DNA of 64,000 nucleotides, taken from IMG/VR virus record IMGVR_UViG_3300037261_000082, positions 1 through 64,000 of that record. The stretch is one strand, 5' to 3'. The translations under genes and the position numbers were made by a program. The stretch is from a virus. This document shows positions 23,077 through 32,700 of this stretch, piece by piece. The notes below the pieces were generated by a model that did not search any database, had not been told where the DNA came from, and was given only the letters and a program-made list of their open reading frames with translations. The number at the start of each line of letters is the position of its first letter. Within the stretch, counting starts at the first letter, position 1.

Positions 23077-23787
23077 ATGGCCCTAACCTACACAACTTTT
23101 GTAACCTCGTTGGCAAACCTTTTGGTCGTACCACCAACGGACCCAAATTTTGTGCTTGTGCTCCCCAACATTATTGATGATGCTGAACAGAGAATATATC
23201 GTGAACTTGATTTGCTCTCTACCATTGTACGTGACAATTCAGGGGTGCTAACGCCTAACAGTCGCAATTTTACTTTCCCCCAGCATTTTGTTGTAAGTGA
23301 ATCAATCAATGTATTTACCCCAGTAACGGTCAACACTTATCGCAATCAGTTAATAGCGGTCTCTCGTGAGTTCCTAGATGCTGTATACCCTGATGAAATA
23401 GCAGGAGGGTGTTGTGGTCCTGCTGTGCCAGAGTACTACGCTATGATTACGGATCAGACAATCATTGTGGGGCCAGCGCCTGATGCAGCTTACACAATGG
23501 AAGTTGTGGGTACAATTAGGCCAGCGCCACTTAGCAATGCAAATCAGACTACGTATTTGACATTGTACTTGCCAGATTTATTCTTTACGGCTGCCCTCGT
23601 CTTCGGTTACGGCTATTTGAAAGATTATGGTGCTAGTACTGATGATCCGAATGCACCTGCTAATTGGGCAGCACATTATAATGCACTGAAGCAGTCAGCT
23701 GACATTGAAGAGAATCGTAAAAAGTACGCATCTCAGGCTTGGACGCCCAAATCGCCTGCTCCGCTTGCCACTCCACCCCGCACCTAG
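23077..23787 (+). CDS. SU10-type adaptor protein
   Basis: Protein of 236 residues fitting the phage adaptor family known from SU10-like podoviruses. An N-terminal helix 'NIIDDAEQRIYRELDLLSTI', beta strands with 'EYYAMITDQTIIVGPAPDAAYTMEV', 'TYLTLYLPDLFFTAALVFGYGYLK', and a helical C-terminus match the recalled pattern. Adaptors bind under the portal and connect the tail nozzle. Together with the gene at 12438 this gives two neck-type proteins on either side of the sugar cassette. Confidence 0.74.
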   Translation: MALTYTTFVTSLANLLVVPPTDPNFVLVLPNIIDDAEQRIYRELDLLSTIVRDNSGVLTPNSRNFTFPQHFVVSESINVFTPVTVNTYRNQLIAVSREFLDAVYPDEIAGGCCGPAVPEYYAMITDQTIIVGPAPDAAYTMEVVGTIRPAPLSNANQTTYLTLYLPDLFFTAALVFGYGYLKDYGASTDDPNAPANWAAHYNALKQSADIEENRKKYASQAWTPKSPAPLATPPRT

Positions 23788-23799
23788 AAGAGTTAGCCT

Positions 23800-25305
23800 A
23801 TGGCAGACCCTGTAACCAATAATTTTAGTCTCATTCAACCTACAGTTGGTGCTGACCTTAATATATGGGGAGGTGTTCTTAACAATGGTGTAGTTGCTGC
23901 TCTTGATGCTACGTTAGGGTCAAATCTAGCAGTTGCTATAACAGTGGCAGACGTCACGTTAACTGCTTCTCAGTGGCAGAATGCTATTTTTGTTGTAAGT
24001 GGTGTACTGACTGGCGCTCGGAACTTAATTCTGCCACTCTCACCTAACTCAGCTACCGTTGCGGTAGGGGGACGCTTTGTAGTTGTCAATAATACAACGG
24101 CTGCGTATAGCCTTACTGTTAAGACTGCAGCGTCTGGCTCCACGGGTGTAGTAGTTCCTCAGGGCTTTACGGCGTTACTTTATTCTGATGGCACAAATGT
24201 GGGCTATGGGAATAACAATGGCTTACCCGGCTATGCTGCAGCGTCCAATGGCAATCCTAATACACAACTTGCTGGTACGGCAGGGTCAGTGAATACCAAT
24301 GCTTCCCTGGCATTTGATTATGTCAACAACCTTCTGTACATTTGCGTAACAACAGGTAATGCTGCAGGTGCAGTCTGGGCTCAGACTAGTGTTACCATTC
24401 CTCGTGGTTTTGATACGCCTATTAACTTGGCACTGAGTGTTACCCACACGGGTGGAAATCTACTTAATGTAGCAGTTAAGACGGTAGCCGGAACTGATGC
24501 AACAGCTATAAATCCTGTTACCACTAATTTTCAGACTGTCAGTGGTGCTAACACAACTGGTGTACCAGTAACTGTTAATATCACTTCTGCATTGTCTATG
24601 ACTACCAATGCAACTGGTGCCACTCTTGGGAGTTCTAATAATACTCCCTTCCGTATCTGGTTTGCACTGTTTAATAATGCTGGTACGGTTGTCTTGGCAA
24701 TGCGGAACTTTGTTAATGCGCCGCCCACAACATTTTCACTTGCTAGTTACGGTGTCGCGTCCACAACCGCCATTGATGGCACGGCTACATCAACTGATGT
24801 TTGGTACACTCCTAACGGTACAACACTTACCAATTGTGCCTATCGCATTATTGGCTATTGTGAATACACGACAGGTTTAGCTACTGCTGGTACTTATACG
24901 AGCGACCCAAACAATACTGTTATCTTTGGTCCCGGAGTTCCAACGCCACCTTTTCAACTTGTTGGAAATCAGATTCCTGCATCCTATGGTTTCTATGGCC
25001 CGAAGGCATGGGTTACTTGGACGCAAAGCGGAACGAGCGTAACCGTGCAAAAGTCCTACAATGTGACCAGCGTAACAAGAAACTCTACAGGGTTATTTAC
25101 GATAGCCTTCACGAATGCAATGACGGACATTTATTACGTGCCTAGCGTAATGGCGCGGCGCTCAAGTGCGACTACCGGTGACATATTTCCGGTAATCAAC
25201 AAAGATACTGCACCACTAACAACTGCAGTGGCAATAACGACACTAGATTCAGGAGCCAGCGCAGTAGACCCCGTGCAGGTGTCTGTTGCGATATTCGGAA
25301 ACTAA
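23800..25305 (+). CDS. Tail fibre-like protein
   Basis: Protein of 501 residues. The N-terminal 'NNFSLIQPTVGADLNIWGGVLNNGVVAALDATLG' region is a common start in phage fibre proteins. It is followed by a Thr/Val/Asn-rich beta body with strands such as 'NLILPLSPNSATVAVGGRFVVVN' and a C-terminal globular part with aromatic residues. Probable receptor-binding or short fibre. No enzymatic motif seen. Confidence 0.75.
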   Translation: MADPVTNNFSLIQPTVGADLNIWGGVLNNGVVAALDATLGSNLAVAITVADVTLTASQWQNAIFVVSGVLTGARNLILPLSPNSATVAVGGRFVVVNNTTAAYSLTVKTAASGSTGVVVPQGFTALLYSDGTNVGYGNNNGLPGYAAASNGNPNTQLAGTAGSVNTNASLAFDYVNNLLYICVTTGNAAGAVWAQTSVTIPRGFDTPINLALSVTHTGGNLLNVAVKTVAGTDATAINPVTTNFQTVSGANTTGVPVTVNITSALSMTTNATGATLGSSNNTPFRIWFALFNNAGTVVLAMRNFVNAPPTTFSLASYGVASTTAIDGTATSTDVWYTPNGTTLTNCAYRIIGYCEYTTGLATAGTYTSDPNNTVIFGPGVPTPPFQLVGNQIPASYGFYGPKAWVTWTQSGTSVTVQKSYNVTSVTRNSTGLFTIAFTNAMTDIYYVPSVMARRSSATTGDIFPVINKDTAPLTTAVAITTLDSGASAVDPVQVSVAIFGN

Positions 25306-25308
25306 TAG

Positions 25309-27564
25309 ATGCCCTTTGGCTCAGTTCAACTAATTCCTGGAGTAAATGTTGAGCGTACGCCAACACTATTGCGCGCAGGGTTTTCGCAGAGTAGCCTCAT
25401 TCGCTTTAGAGACTCTTTAGTTCAGAAGTATGGTGGTTGGGCAAAGTTTTATGCCTTTGTAGTGTCGGGCACGCCACGTGACTTGCATGCTTGGCAGGAT
25501 TTGAATAATAACACACACTTGAGTGTAGGTACTACCACTCAGTTAGGTGTGGTGTCGTCTGGGAACTTTCTAGATATTACGCCCCAAACATTAACTTCAG
25601 ACTTTGCTCCCAATATTTCGACTACAGCGAGTAGTCCTACGGTTACAATTATCGACCCTAACATTGCAAATGTTACAGTTTATGATTCAGTTTTCTTCAA
25701 TGTTCCAGTTTCCATTGGTGGGTTGATTCTAGATGGGCTCTACCAAATTGCCTCTATTGTAGGTACTAGCTCTTACACAATAACTGCATCAGCTAATGCA
25801 ACCACAACTGAGACTAATCCTACTGTTACGAACGGGACTACTGCTTCAGGTAATAACACGTTGAACTTTGCTGCTACGCCAAGTTGGGTTGTGGCAGGAA
25901 TGGCCATTGCAGACCTAACTGCACCAACAGTTATTACCGCTGGTGCCACGGTACTTTCTGTAACTGGTACTACTGTTGTAATGTCTGCTGTTGCAGGGGG
26001 GGCAGGGGTAGGAGCAACTGACAATATTGTCTTTACTAGTTTGCCAGTTTTTACGACGGTAAGTGGCAGTTCAATTGTTTCAGTTAAGCTTATCGCTAAC
26101 GGGCAGGTTGCTGGAAATGTAGTGGTATTTCCTATCGCTACAACGGGCAATGGCATAACAATCTTAGGCAGTTATGATGTTCTTAGCATTACCGACGCAA
26201 ATACTTTTACTATCCAGGCAGGTGCCACAGCAAGTGCCTCTTCCTCCTTTGCTATGAATGGTGGAAATGCAGAACTAATTTATTACCTTGCCCTTGGTCC
26301 AGTGCAAGCAGGCGTGGGTTATGGTCTAGGGAATTTTGGGGTTGGTGCTTATGGTTTTGGTACAGGCTCAACTTCTGTTCAAGTTGGAAGCCGAATTGTT
26401 GCAACGGATTGGACCTCTGATAATTGGGGTGCCCTTTCTGTTACTAATCCTAAAGGAGGGGGTATCTATTACTGGGATCCTGCTGGTGGTTTTTCTAATG
26501 CTTCCATTGTGGCTTCCGCGCCACCACTTAACAATGGCATTTTCGTTTCTATGTCAGAGCAGATACTCGTGGCTTATGGCTCTTCAGTGCATGAAGGGTT
26601 AGGATGGCAACAAGAACCTCTTCTGGTGCAGTGGTGTGATGTTAGCAACTTCTTTCAGTGGGCTGCCACGGCAGCAACTCAAGCAGGCAATTTTGTTATT
26701 CCTATTGGCTCTGCCATTATGGCAGGTATGGCGGTGTCCAATCAGAATCTGATTTGGACTGATCTTGATCTCTGGGCCATGTCTTATATTGGACCACCAG
26801 ATGTGTTTGGTTTTAATAAAATTGGTGCTGGTATGGGAGCAGTGTCCTCCCATGCTGTACAGCAACTTCGTGGGTCTGTGTACTGGATGGGGCGCACTAA
26901 CTTCTACGGTTATTCTTCTGGTGGTGCTAATGCTATCCCCTGTTCAGTGTGGGACGCGGTATTCCAGAATCTGAATTTGAGCTTTCTTAACAATATTCGT
27001 GCTATGCCTAACACTCCGTACAATGAGGCAGGGTGGCTCTACCCCTCCGCAGCGAGCAATTCTGGTGAGTGTGATAGCTACGTTAAAATGAACATCACTG
27101 AGCCCGGTGCTCCCTGGGACTATGGCCCTATCCAGCGGTCGGCTTGGATTGATCAGACTATATTAGGCATGCCTATAGGCGCTGCACCAAATGGATTCAT
27201 TTATCAACACGAAACCACGAATGATGCTGATGGTGCCCCGCTTAACGCTAGCTTTACCACGGGTGAATTCTATCTAGCTGAAGGTGAAGATTTTGCTTTC
27301 GTTGACCAGATACTACCTGATTTTAAGTGGTCCTTATTTGCTGGAGGTGCTTCGGCGCAAATTCAGCTAACCTTTAATGTTACTAACTATCCAGGGGACA
27401 CGCCTACGTTGTACGGGCCTTACGTTGTTACTCAAGCTACTGAATATATTTCTGTGCGGTTTCGAGGACGGTTGATGAGTATCACGGTAGCGTCTGCCGA
27501 CTTGGGCAGTTTCTGGCGGTTAGGAAGTATTAAGTATCGCTTTGCTCCTTCTGGGAGGCGTTAG
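25309..27564 (+). CDS. Tail nozzle / DNA stabilisation-type protein
   Basis: Protein of 751 residues. The N-terminal 'LIPGVNVERTPTLLRAGFSQSSLIRFRDSLVQKYGGW' region matches the start of large tail-tube or stabilisation proteins of short-tailed phages (gp10-like logic in P22). The middle is a Thr/Val-rich beta insertion (about 90-320), and the C-terminal half has Trp and Tyr-rich propeller-like strands ('LVQWCDVSNFFQW', 'YWMGRTNFYGYSSGG'). It likely forms the tail nozzle that holds DNA in the head. The role is inferred from size, order and style. Confidence 0.74.
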   Translation: MPFGSVQLIPGVNVERTPTLLRAGFSQSSLIRFRDSLVQKYGGWAKFYAFVVSGTPRDLHAWQDLNNNTHLSVGTTTQLGVVSSGNFLDITPQTLTSDFAPNISTTASSPTVTIIDPNIANVTVYDSVFFNVPVSIGGLILDGLYQIASIVGTSSYTITASANATTTETNPTVTNGTTASGNNTLNFAATPSWVVAGMAIADLTAPTVITAGATVLSVTGTTVVMSAVAGGAGVGATDNIVFTSLPVFTTVSGSSIVSVKLIANGQVAGNVVVFPIATTGNGITILGSYDVLSITDANTFTIQAGATASASSSFAMNGGNAELIYYLALGPVQAGVGYGLGNFGVGAYGFGTGSTSVQVGSRIVATDWTSDNWGALSVTNPKGGGIYYWDPAGGFSNASIVASAPPLNNGIFVSMSEQILVAYGSSVHEGLGWQQEPLLVQWCDVSNFFQWAATAATQAGNFVIPIGSAIMAGMAVSNQNLIWTDLDLWAMSYIGPPDVFGFNKIGAGMGAVSSHAVQQLRGSVYWMGRTNFYGYSSGGANAIPCSVWDAVFQNLNLSFLNNIRAMPNTPYNEAGWLYPSAASNSGECDSYVKMNITEPGAPWDYGPIQRSAWIDQTILGMPIGAAPNGFIYQHETTNDADGAPLNASFTTGEFYLAEGEDFAFVDQILPDFKWSLFAGGASAQIQLTFNVTNYPGDTPTLYGPYVVTQATEYISVRFRGRLMSITVASADLGSFWRLGSIKYRFAPSGRR

Positions 27565-27567
27565 TAA

Positions 27568-27936
27568 ATGAGCATGCAAGACAATGCTTCTGCTTCTGGC
27601 CAAGGTACTGCTGGTGTTACGGATGCTGTTACTCAACTACAAGGTATTGTGCGTCAGTTATCAAATTGGGTAACGGCGTTCACAGGCCGCACGGTTTACG
27701 GGTCCTTTACGTTAACGGCAGCGGCTACAACGGTAGTGGCGGAACCATCCACAAAGTCAAATTCCTTTATTCAATTGACTCCTACAAATGCAGCAGCAGG
27801 TACACTCGTTGGGTCTGCTGCTGCATTATACGTTTCAACTAAGACAGCAGGTGCTAGCTTCACTGTGGCTACAGCTAGTGGCGGTGCGGCTGCTGGTACT
27901 GAAATGTTCTCTTACTCTCTATCAACTCCGGCATAA
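27568..27936 (+). CDS. Small fibre/tail protein with common beta domain
   Basis: Protein of 122 residues. After a short helical start it contains a domain I recall from many phage fibre ends: 'GRTVYGSFTLTAAATTVV', 'KSNSFIQLTPTNAAAGTLVG', 'ALYVSTKTAGASFTVATASG' and 'GTEMFSYSLSTP'. It begins 3 nt after the nozzle gene. Likely virion protein. Confidence 0.76.
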   Translation: MSMQDNASASGQGTAGVTDAVTQLQGIVRQLSNWVTAFTGRTVYGSFTLTAAATTVVAEPSTKSNSFIQLTPTNAAAGTLVGSAAALYVSTKTAGASFTVATASGGAAAGTEMFSYSLSTPA

Positions 27937-27951
27937 GGTAGAACGAAGCAC

Positions 27952-28908
27952 ATGCCCTTAACTCCTGGTGCACCTGTTGGTACCTCAATTAAAGAGTTGC
28001 ATAGCGGAAAAACTTTTGCCCACACATCGGCTAAGTTTGGAAAAGAGCGCGCCCAGAAACAAGCTATTGCTATCGCTCTTAGTAACAACCGTAATCGGGC
28101 GTTTGGGGGTGGGATGATGCCTCCAATGATGGGGCCTGGAGCGCCTATGCAAGCCCCGCCAAACGGTATAGCCCCTGTGGGGCCTGGCACGGTGCCCTCC
28201 GGCCAGATAAACCCCTCTCTGCCTCCTGCAGGGCTGGCTCCGGTGGGGACTAACCCGGCCACTATGGGCATGCCCCAAGCGCCCATGACTCCTTCAGCAG
28301 CAGCCCCTGTCTCCATGGCTCCGGCCCTTAAGCGGGGTGGCACTCCTAACCGCGCTTTCGGAGGTTTCAGTTCAGGATTGATTAAGCCCCCTACTCTTAA
28401 ATCTGGTTTCCAGGAACGCCAGGAAGCCCGTAACATGACGCGGGGACCTATTCTAAGTGCAGTACCAGGGCGCACGGATGCCCATGCTACTCATGTACCT
28501 TCAGGGTCATACGTTGTACCCGCTGACATTGTATCTGGCCGGGGCCAAGGAAACACAATAGCGGGCGCCAATTCACTCCAACACATGTTCAAGATGGGGC
28601 CTTATGGGTCTGCTCCCGGCAAAATAGGCCACGGCGCTGGTGCACCAAGGCCACCCAAGATTGGCAAGTTTGCCTCTGGTGGTGGCAAATCAGGTGACGC
28701 TAATGTTGGTACACCAGTACGGGTCAACTTAGCGGGGGGTGAAGTCGTAATTCCGCCTGAGCACATTATGGAAACCATACACCGTCTTAATCCAGGAAAG
28801 ACGTATACCCTTAAGCAAGCCCATGCAATTCTGGACGCGTGGGTGCTACATGAACGTAAGAATCTGCGTAAGACCTTGGCAAAGCTCCCTGGCCCAGTCA
28901 AGACATAA
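27952..28908 (+). CDS. Large RAFGG-motif virion-region protein
   Basis: Protein of 318 residues. The N-terminal part ('KSGKTFAHTSAKFGKERAQK' style) is a small helical block. The centre (about 45-120) is Pro/Met/Gly-rich and probably disordered, with KRGG and RAFGG motifs. The C-terminal part has a pattern I recall in phages ('AVPGRTDAHATHVPSGSYVV', 'PADIVSGRGQGNTIAGANSL', 'VRVNLAGGEVVIPPEHI'). It belongs to the family group sharing basic Gly-Gly motifs. The unknown function is probably linked to virion assembly or ejection. Confidence 0.72.
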   Translation: MPLTPGAPVGTSIKELHSGKTFAHTSAKFGKERAQKQAIAIALSNNRNRAFGGGMMPPMMGPGAPMQAPPNGIAPVGPGTVPSGQINPSLPPAGLAPVGTNPATMGMPQAPMTPSAAAPVSMAPALKRGGTPNRAFGGFSSGLIKPPTLKSGFQERQEARNMTRGPILSAVPGRTDAHATHVPSGSYVVPADIVSGRGQGNTIAGANSLQHMFKMGPYGSAPGKIGHGAGAPRPPKIGKFASGGGKSGDANVGTPVRVNLAGGEVVIPPEHIMETIHRLNPGKTYTLKQAHAILDAWVLHERKNLRKTLAKLPGPVKT

Positions 28909-28929
28909 ACAACAAAACGGAGGAGTGCT

Positions 28930-29232
28930 ATGAAATCGATAGACAATGTTGGCGTAACTTTCATCAATACAGTACTCGGACGTGGTGTCATGAACGGCGT
29001 AATAAACCTGACCCTTGGTGTGTTGCAGTTTACTCCTGACGATAAGGGTGAGGCAATTGATCCTGACATCGGAGTGGCAGCACGGTTGCGCATGGATGTA
29101 GTTTGTGCTCGCCAGTTACACGAAGCCCTTGGCGATTTGCTTGTCCTTATTGACAAGAGTGATGCTGAGCAGAAGCAAGGTTTGAATGGTACTTCGGCAC
29201 AACCCGCTGTTTCAACTGAGAAGTCCAACTGA
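28930..29232 (+). CDS. Hypothetical protein
   Basis: Protein of 100 residues with strands near 'INLTLGVLQFTPDDKG' and a helix 'AARLRMDVVCARQLHEALGDLLVLID'. The same strand-then-helix pattern with an Arg-Leu-Arg-Met/Phe-Asp centre is known to me from small proteins in phage tail regions, function unknown. GGAGG lies at good spacing before the ATG. Confidence 0.66.
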   Translation: MKSIDNVGVTFINTVLGRGVMNGVINLTLGVLQFTPDDKGEAIDPDIGVAARLRMDVVCARQLHEALGDLLVLIDKSDAEQKQGLNGTSAQPAVSTEKSN

Positions 29233-29711
29233 TGGCCTACTCAGGACGTGTCCGCATTGTTGGGCCGGAAGAAGAAGAGGAAGTCATGGCCTTGTGCCAT
29301 GACCTTCACGCCGAGAATGGCATCTTTACCATGAATGATAACAAAGTACGGGCCATGCTTCGCAAAGCCTTTAATCGTGAGGGGGGCATACTCGGTGCTA
29401 TAGGCCCAGCAGGAAAGATTGAAGCCCTAATTTTCTTGATGGTGTCTACCTTTTGGTACTCAGACGACCCTCATCTAGAAGAGATATTTACCTACGTATC
29501 CCCTCAGTATCGCAAGTCTCGTAACGCGGTAGAGTTGATGCACTTTGCAAAGTGGTGTGTGGATCAGTCTGGCTTACCCTTAGTGATTGGTATACTGTCC
29601 AATGAGCGCACTGAAGGCAAGGTGCGTCTCTACCAACGGCAGTTTGATAAGCCAATGGGCAATTTTTTCATGTACACAAAAACTAATTCGCCTGTGTTAG
29701 TGACGGCGTAA
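29232..29711 (+). CDS. GNAT-family acetyltransferase-like protein
   Basis: Protein of 159 residues with GNAT layout: 'RIVGPEEEEEVMALCHDLH' as the first strand and helix, 'FWYSDDPHLEEIFTYVSPQYR' as the strand carrying motif A, and 'SRNAVELMHFAKWCVDQ' as the following helix near the acetyl-CoA pyrophosphate site. Such proteins transfer acetyl groups to amines on proteins or small molecules. The canonical Q/R-x-x-G-x-G/A loop is only loosely present ('QYRKSRNA'), so catalysis is uncertain. The start overlaps the previous stop by 1 nt (TGATG). Confidence 0.72.
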   Translation: MAYSGRVRIVGPEEEEEVMALCHDLHAENGIFTMNDNKVRAMLRKAFNREGGILGAIGPAGKIEALIFLMVSTFWYSDDPHLEEIFTYVSPQYRKSRNAVELMHFAKWCVDQSGLPLVIGILSNERTEGKVRLYQRQFDKPMGNFFMYTKTNSPVLVTA

Positions 29712-29747
29712 AGCCTACCTAACCCTCTACTACAGAAGTAAATTTCA

Positions 29748-32700
29748 ATGGGATCCAAGACACAAACTAGTTCTAGCAGTTCCGCGCCTAATCCGCAGGC
29801 GATGGACCTATACCAGAGTCTGCTTAAGCAGGCGCAAGGTGTGGCAGCAACTCCATACGATCCTTACGGGGGCCAGCTAGTCGCGCCGGTTAACCAGCAG
29901 CAAGGCACTGGTATTGCTAATATCAATCAGTACGCTGGTGCTGCCCAGCCTGCCATTCAGACGGCTGAAGGTATGGCACAGCAGGCTGCCTCGCCAATTA
30001 CGCAGGCGCAAATCCAAGGGTATATGTCGCCTTATACCCAGGATGTGGTTAATGCTACTCAGAACCAGTTTAATAATCAGAATCAGCAGCAACAGCAGGG
30101 TGTTGTTGGCAATGCCATATCTCAAGGTGCTTTGGGTGGTAACCGTGTAGGAGTAGCGCAAGCTGAATTGGCTAACCAGCAAAATCTAGCGCAGGCTCCG
30201 GTTATTGCTAACCTGGAGAATCAGGGCTACCAGACTGGGTTGAGTACTGCTTTATCACAGCAGCAAGCCCAAGCTGCTGGCGCTTATTCGTTAGGCAATT
30301 TGGGTGTGGCTGGGCAGAATGCTGGATTGACTGGTGCTAATGCACAAATTGGTGCTGGTTCGTTGCAACAGCAAACTCAGCAAGCTCAGTTAGCTGCCCA
30401 GTATCAGCAATTCCTTAACCAGCAGGCCTACCCCTTCCAGACCACACAGTGGCTGGCGGGTCTGGGTACTGGTGTTGGCTCGCAGATGGGTGGCACAAGC
30501 ACCACGACAGCCCCTGCGCCTAGTTTACTTGGGCAGATATTTGGTGGCGTGGCGGGTGGTGCTAGTATGTTAGGGGCTTCAGGTGCCTTCCCTGGGGCTG
30601 CTACAGCTACTACTGCTGCAACACCAGGATGGTTAGCTGGTTTAGGGTCATTGTTTGCTCGTGGGGGCAGTGTATCTAACCGCGCGCAAGGCGGTGGTAT
30701 TGCTAATCACGAAGTTGTTATACCGGAAACTCCACACACACTTATTGCTCAACAGCATCAGTTATTACAAGGCCACCGTCGCGCTCAATTGTTCCCGCAC
30801 GGAACGTCAGAACTACCGTTGCCTAACGGAATGGCTCGGGCCACAACTGAAGCTGGAGCAATTCATTATAATCCGCACCACATTGATGCTGAAACGGTGC
30901 ACCATCTTGCTTCTGGTGGTCGCTTAAACGAGTTGCTTGACCTTGGTCCTGTCACTAAGGACGAGGCTCTACGGCGTATTCATGAGGGTGAGCACCCTGT
31001 TGCTGTAGTGGAACGCAATGAACACGGACACGAAGTGCGCGCTGCCTTGGGTACGCACCTTACTGCAATGGATCAACTACATGCTATGCATAGAACCAAA
31101 TCACCTGGGCATACGCTTACCCTAGAGCACCCTGACCATGTAGTGGCTCGGCGTATACACGCTCACATGAGCGGTGGTGTGGCTAACCGTGATATGGGTG
31201 GTGGTGTTAATTACCAGACCTTCGGTGGTGGCTACGGCACACCAGTTATGCCTTATAGTGGAGGTAAAGGTTATATCCCATCTATGGGCATTACCCATGG
31301 TGATGGTGCGCCACGTCCACCGTCGCCTTCTGGGCAACAGCAGGGCGACTTAACTAGCCAGATGAAGAATATTGGGTCGTTAGCTGGTGCAATTCATTCA
31401 GGGATGAATCAGCCGGGAGGTTTGGGTGATGATGGCATGGGTAGCACCAACGACCCAAGTTGGACTGGTGGTGATCCTCTTGCTGGGGGTGCTGATATTG
31501 GTACGGGTGGTATTGGTGCAGCGAAGCGTGGCGGTGGTATTTCTAACTATGCTGACGGAGGTACGCCTAGCTTTGACGACCGTTTTAGTGGTGTTGATCC
31601 TGGTGCTCTCCCACCCACAATTGATGGTGTGCCAACACAGCTGCTATTAGGTAAGGGTGGTTTTGATGCGCCAGCTGCTACGCCTTCCTTTAACGATAGG
31701 TTTAATGGCGAACCGGCTCCAGCTTCAGGAGTAGTGCCTCTTAAGGAAAATAGTATCCCAACTCCACACATAACTCCTTCGTCAGGCTTTACTGAGGATG
31801 CTTCAACCCCTGCTCCTGCATCAGAAGGAGTAGTCCCTACTGAGGCTTCGTTCCACCCAAGTGATACTGGTGGACCTGCTCCTGCAATTGCTCCTGAAGC
31901 TTCTACACCCCCTGCTCCAGGAGTTGCTTCTGCTTCAACTTCGGCACCACGTGGTATTCGCAACAATAATCCTGGTAATATTGAGGATGGTCCCTTCGCA
32001 CGTTCGCAGCCTGGTTATGCAGGTAGTGATGGGCGCTTTGCCAAGTTCCAAACTCCGGAAGCGGGAGCAAATGCTAGCGGTAATCTACTTGGTTCCTATG
32101 GCGCAAAGGGAATCAACACGATAAGTGGTATCATTAATCGCTGGGCACCAGCTGCTGATAATAACAATACGCAAGCTTATATTGCGGCAGTGTCTAAAGC
32201 GACTGGTCTGGCCCCCAATCAGCCTTTGAATATGCAGGATCCTGCTCTACGTATGAAGATTGCTGGTGCAATTCATCAGTACGAAAATGGGACAGGTGGG
32301 CCTTCAGGTGATACGCTTACTGCTCGTAATTATAATCGTGCCTCCGGAGTAGGAGCACCAGAAGTTGCAGGGGGTGACCCTACTGACCTACCTGCTCAGT
32401 CTAAGCAGCCTCCCGCTGCCGGAGTAGCGCCTAATATTGATTGGGGGGCAAATTCTAAACTCTGGCCTTCGCTCATGGCGGCAGGCTTCGGCATGATGTC
32501 TTCACGTTCGCCCTTCCCAGGTGTGGCAATTGGTCAAGGTGCCGAGCAAGGCATGCAGACTTACCAAACACTTAAACAACAGGAGCAGCAGCAAGCGTTT
32601 AGTAAGCAAAGACTTGATCTAGAAGCAGCAACGCTTACAGAAACTACACGTAAGAATAAAGCTACTGAGCAGTATCAGCAACAGCAACTTGAAGCAAAAA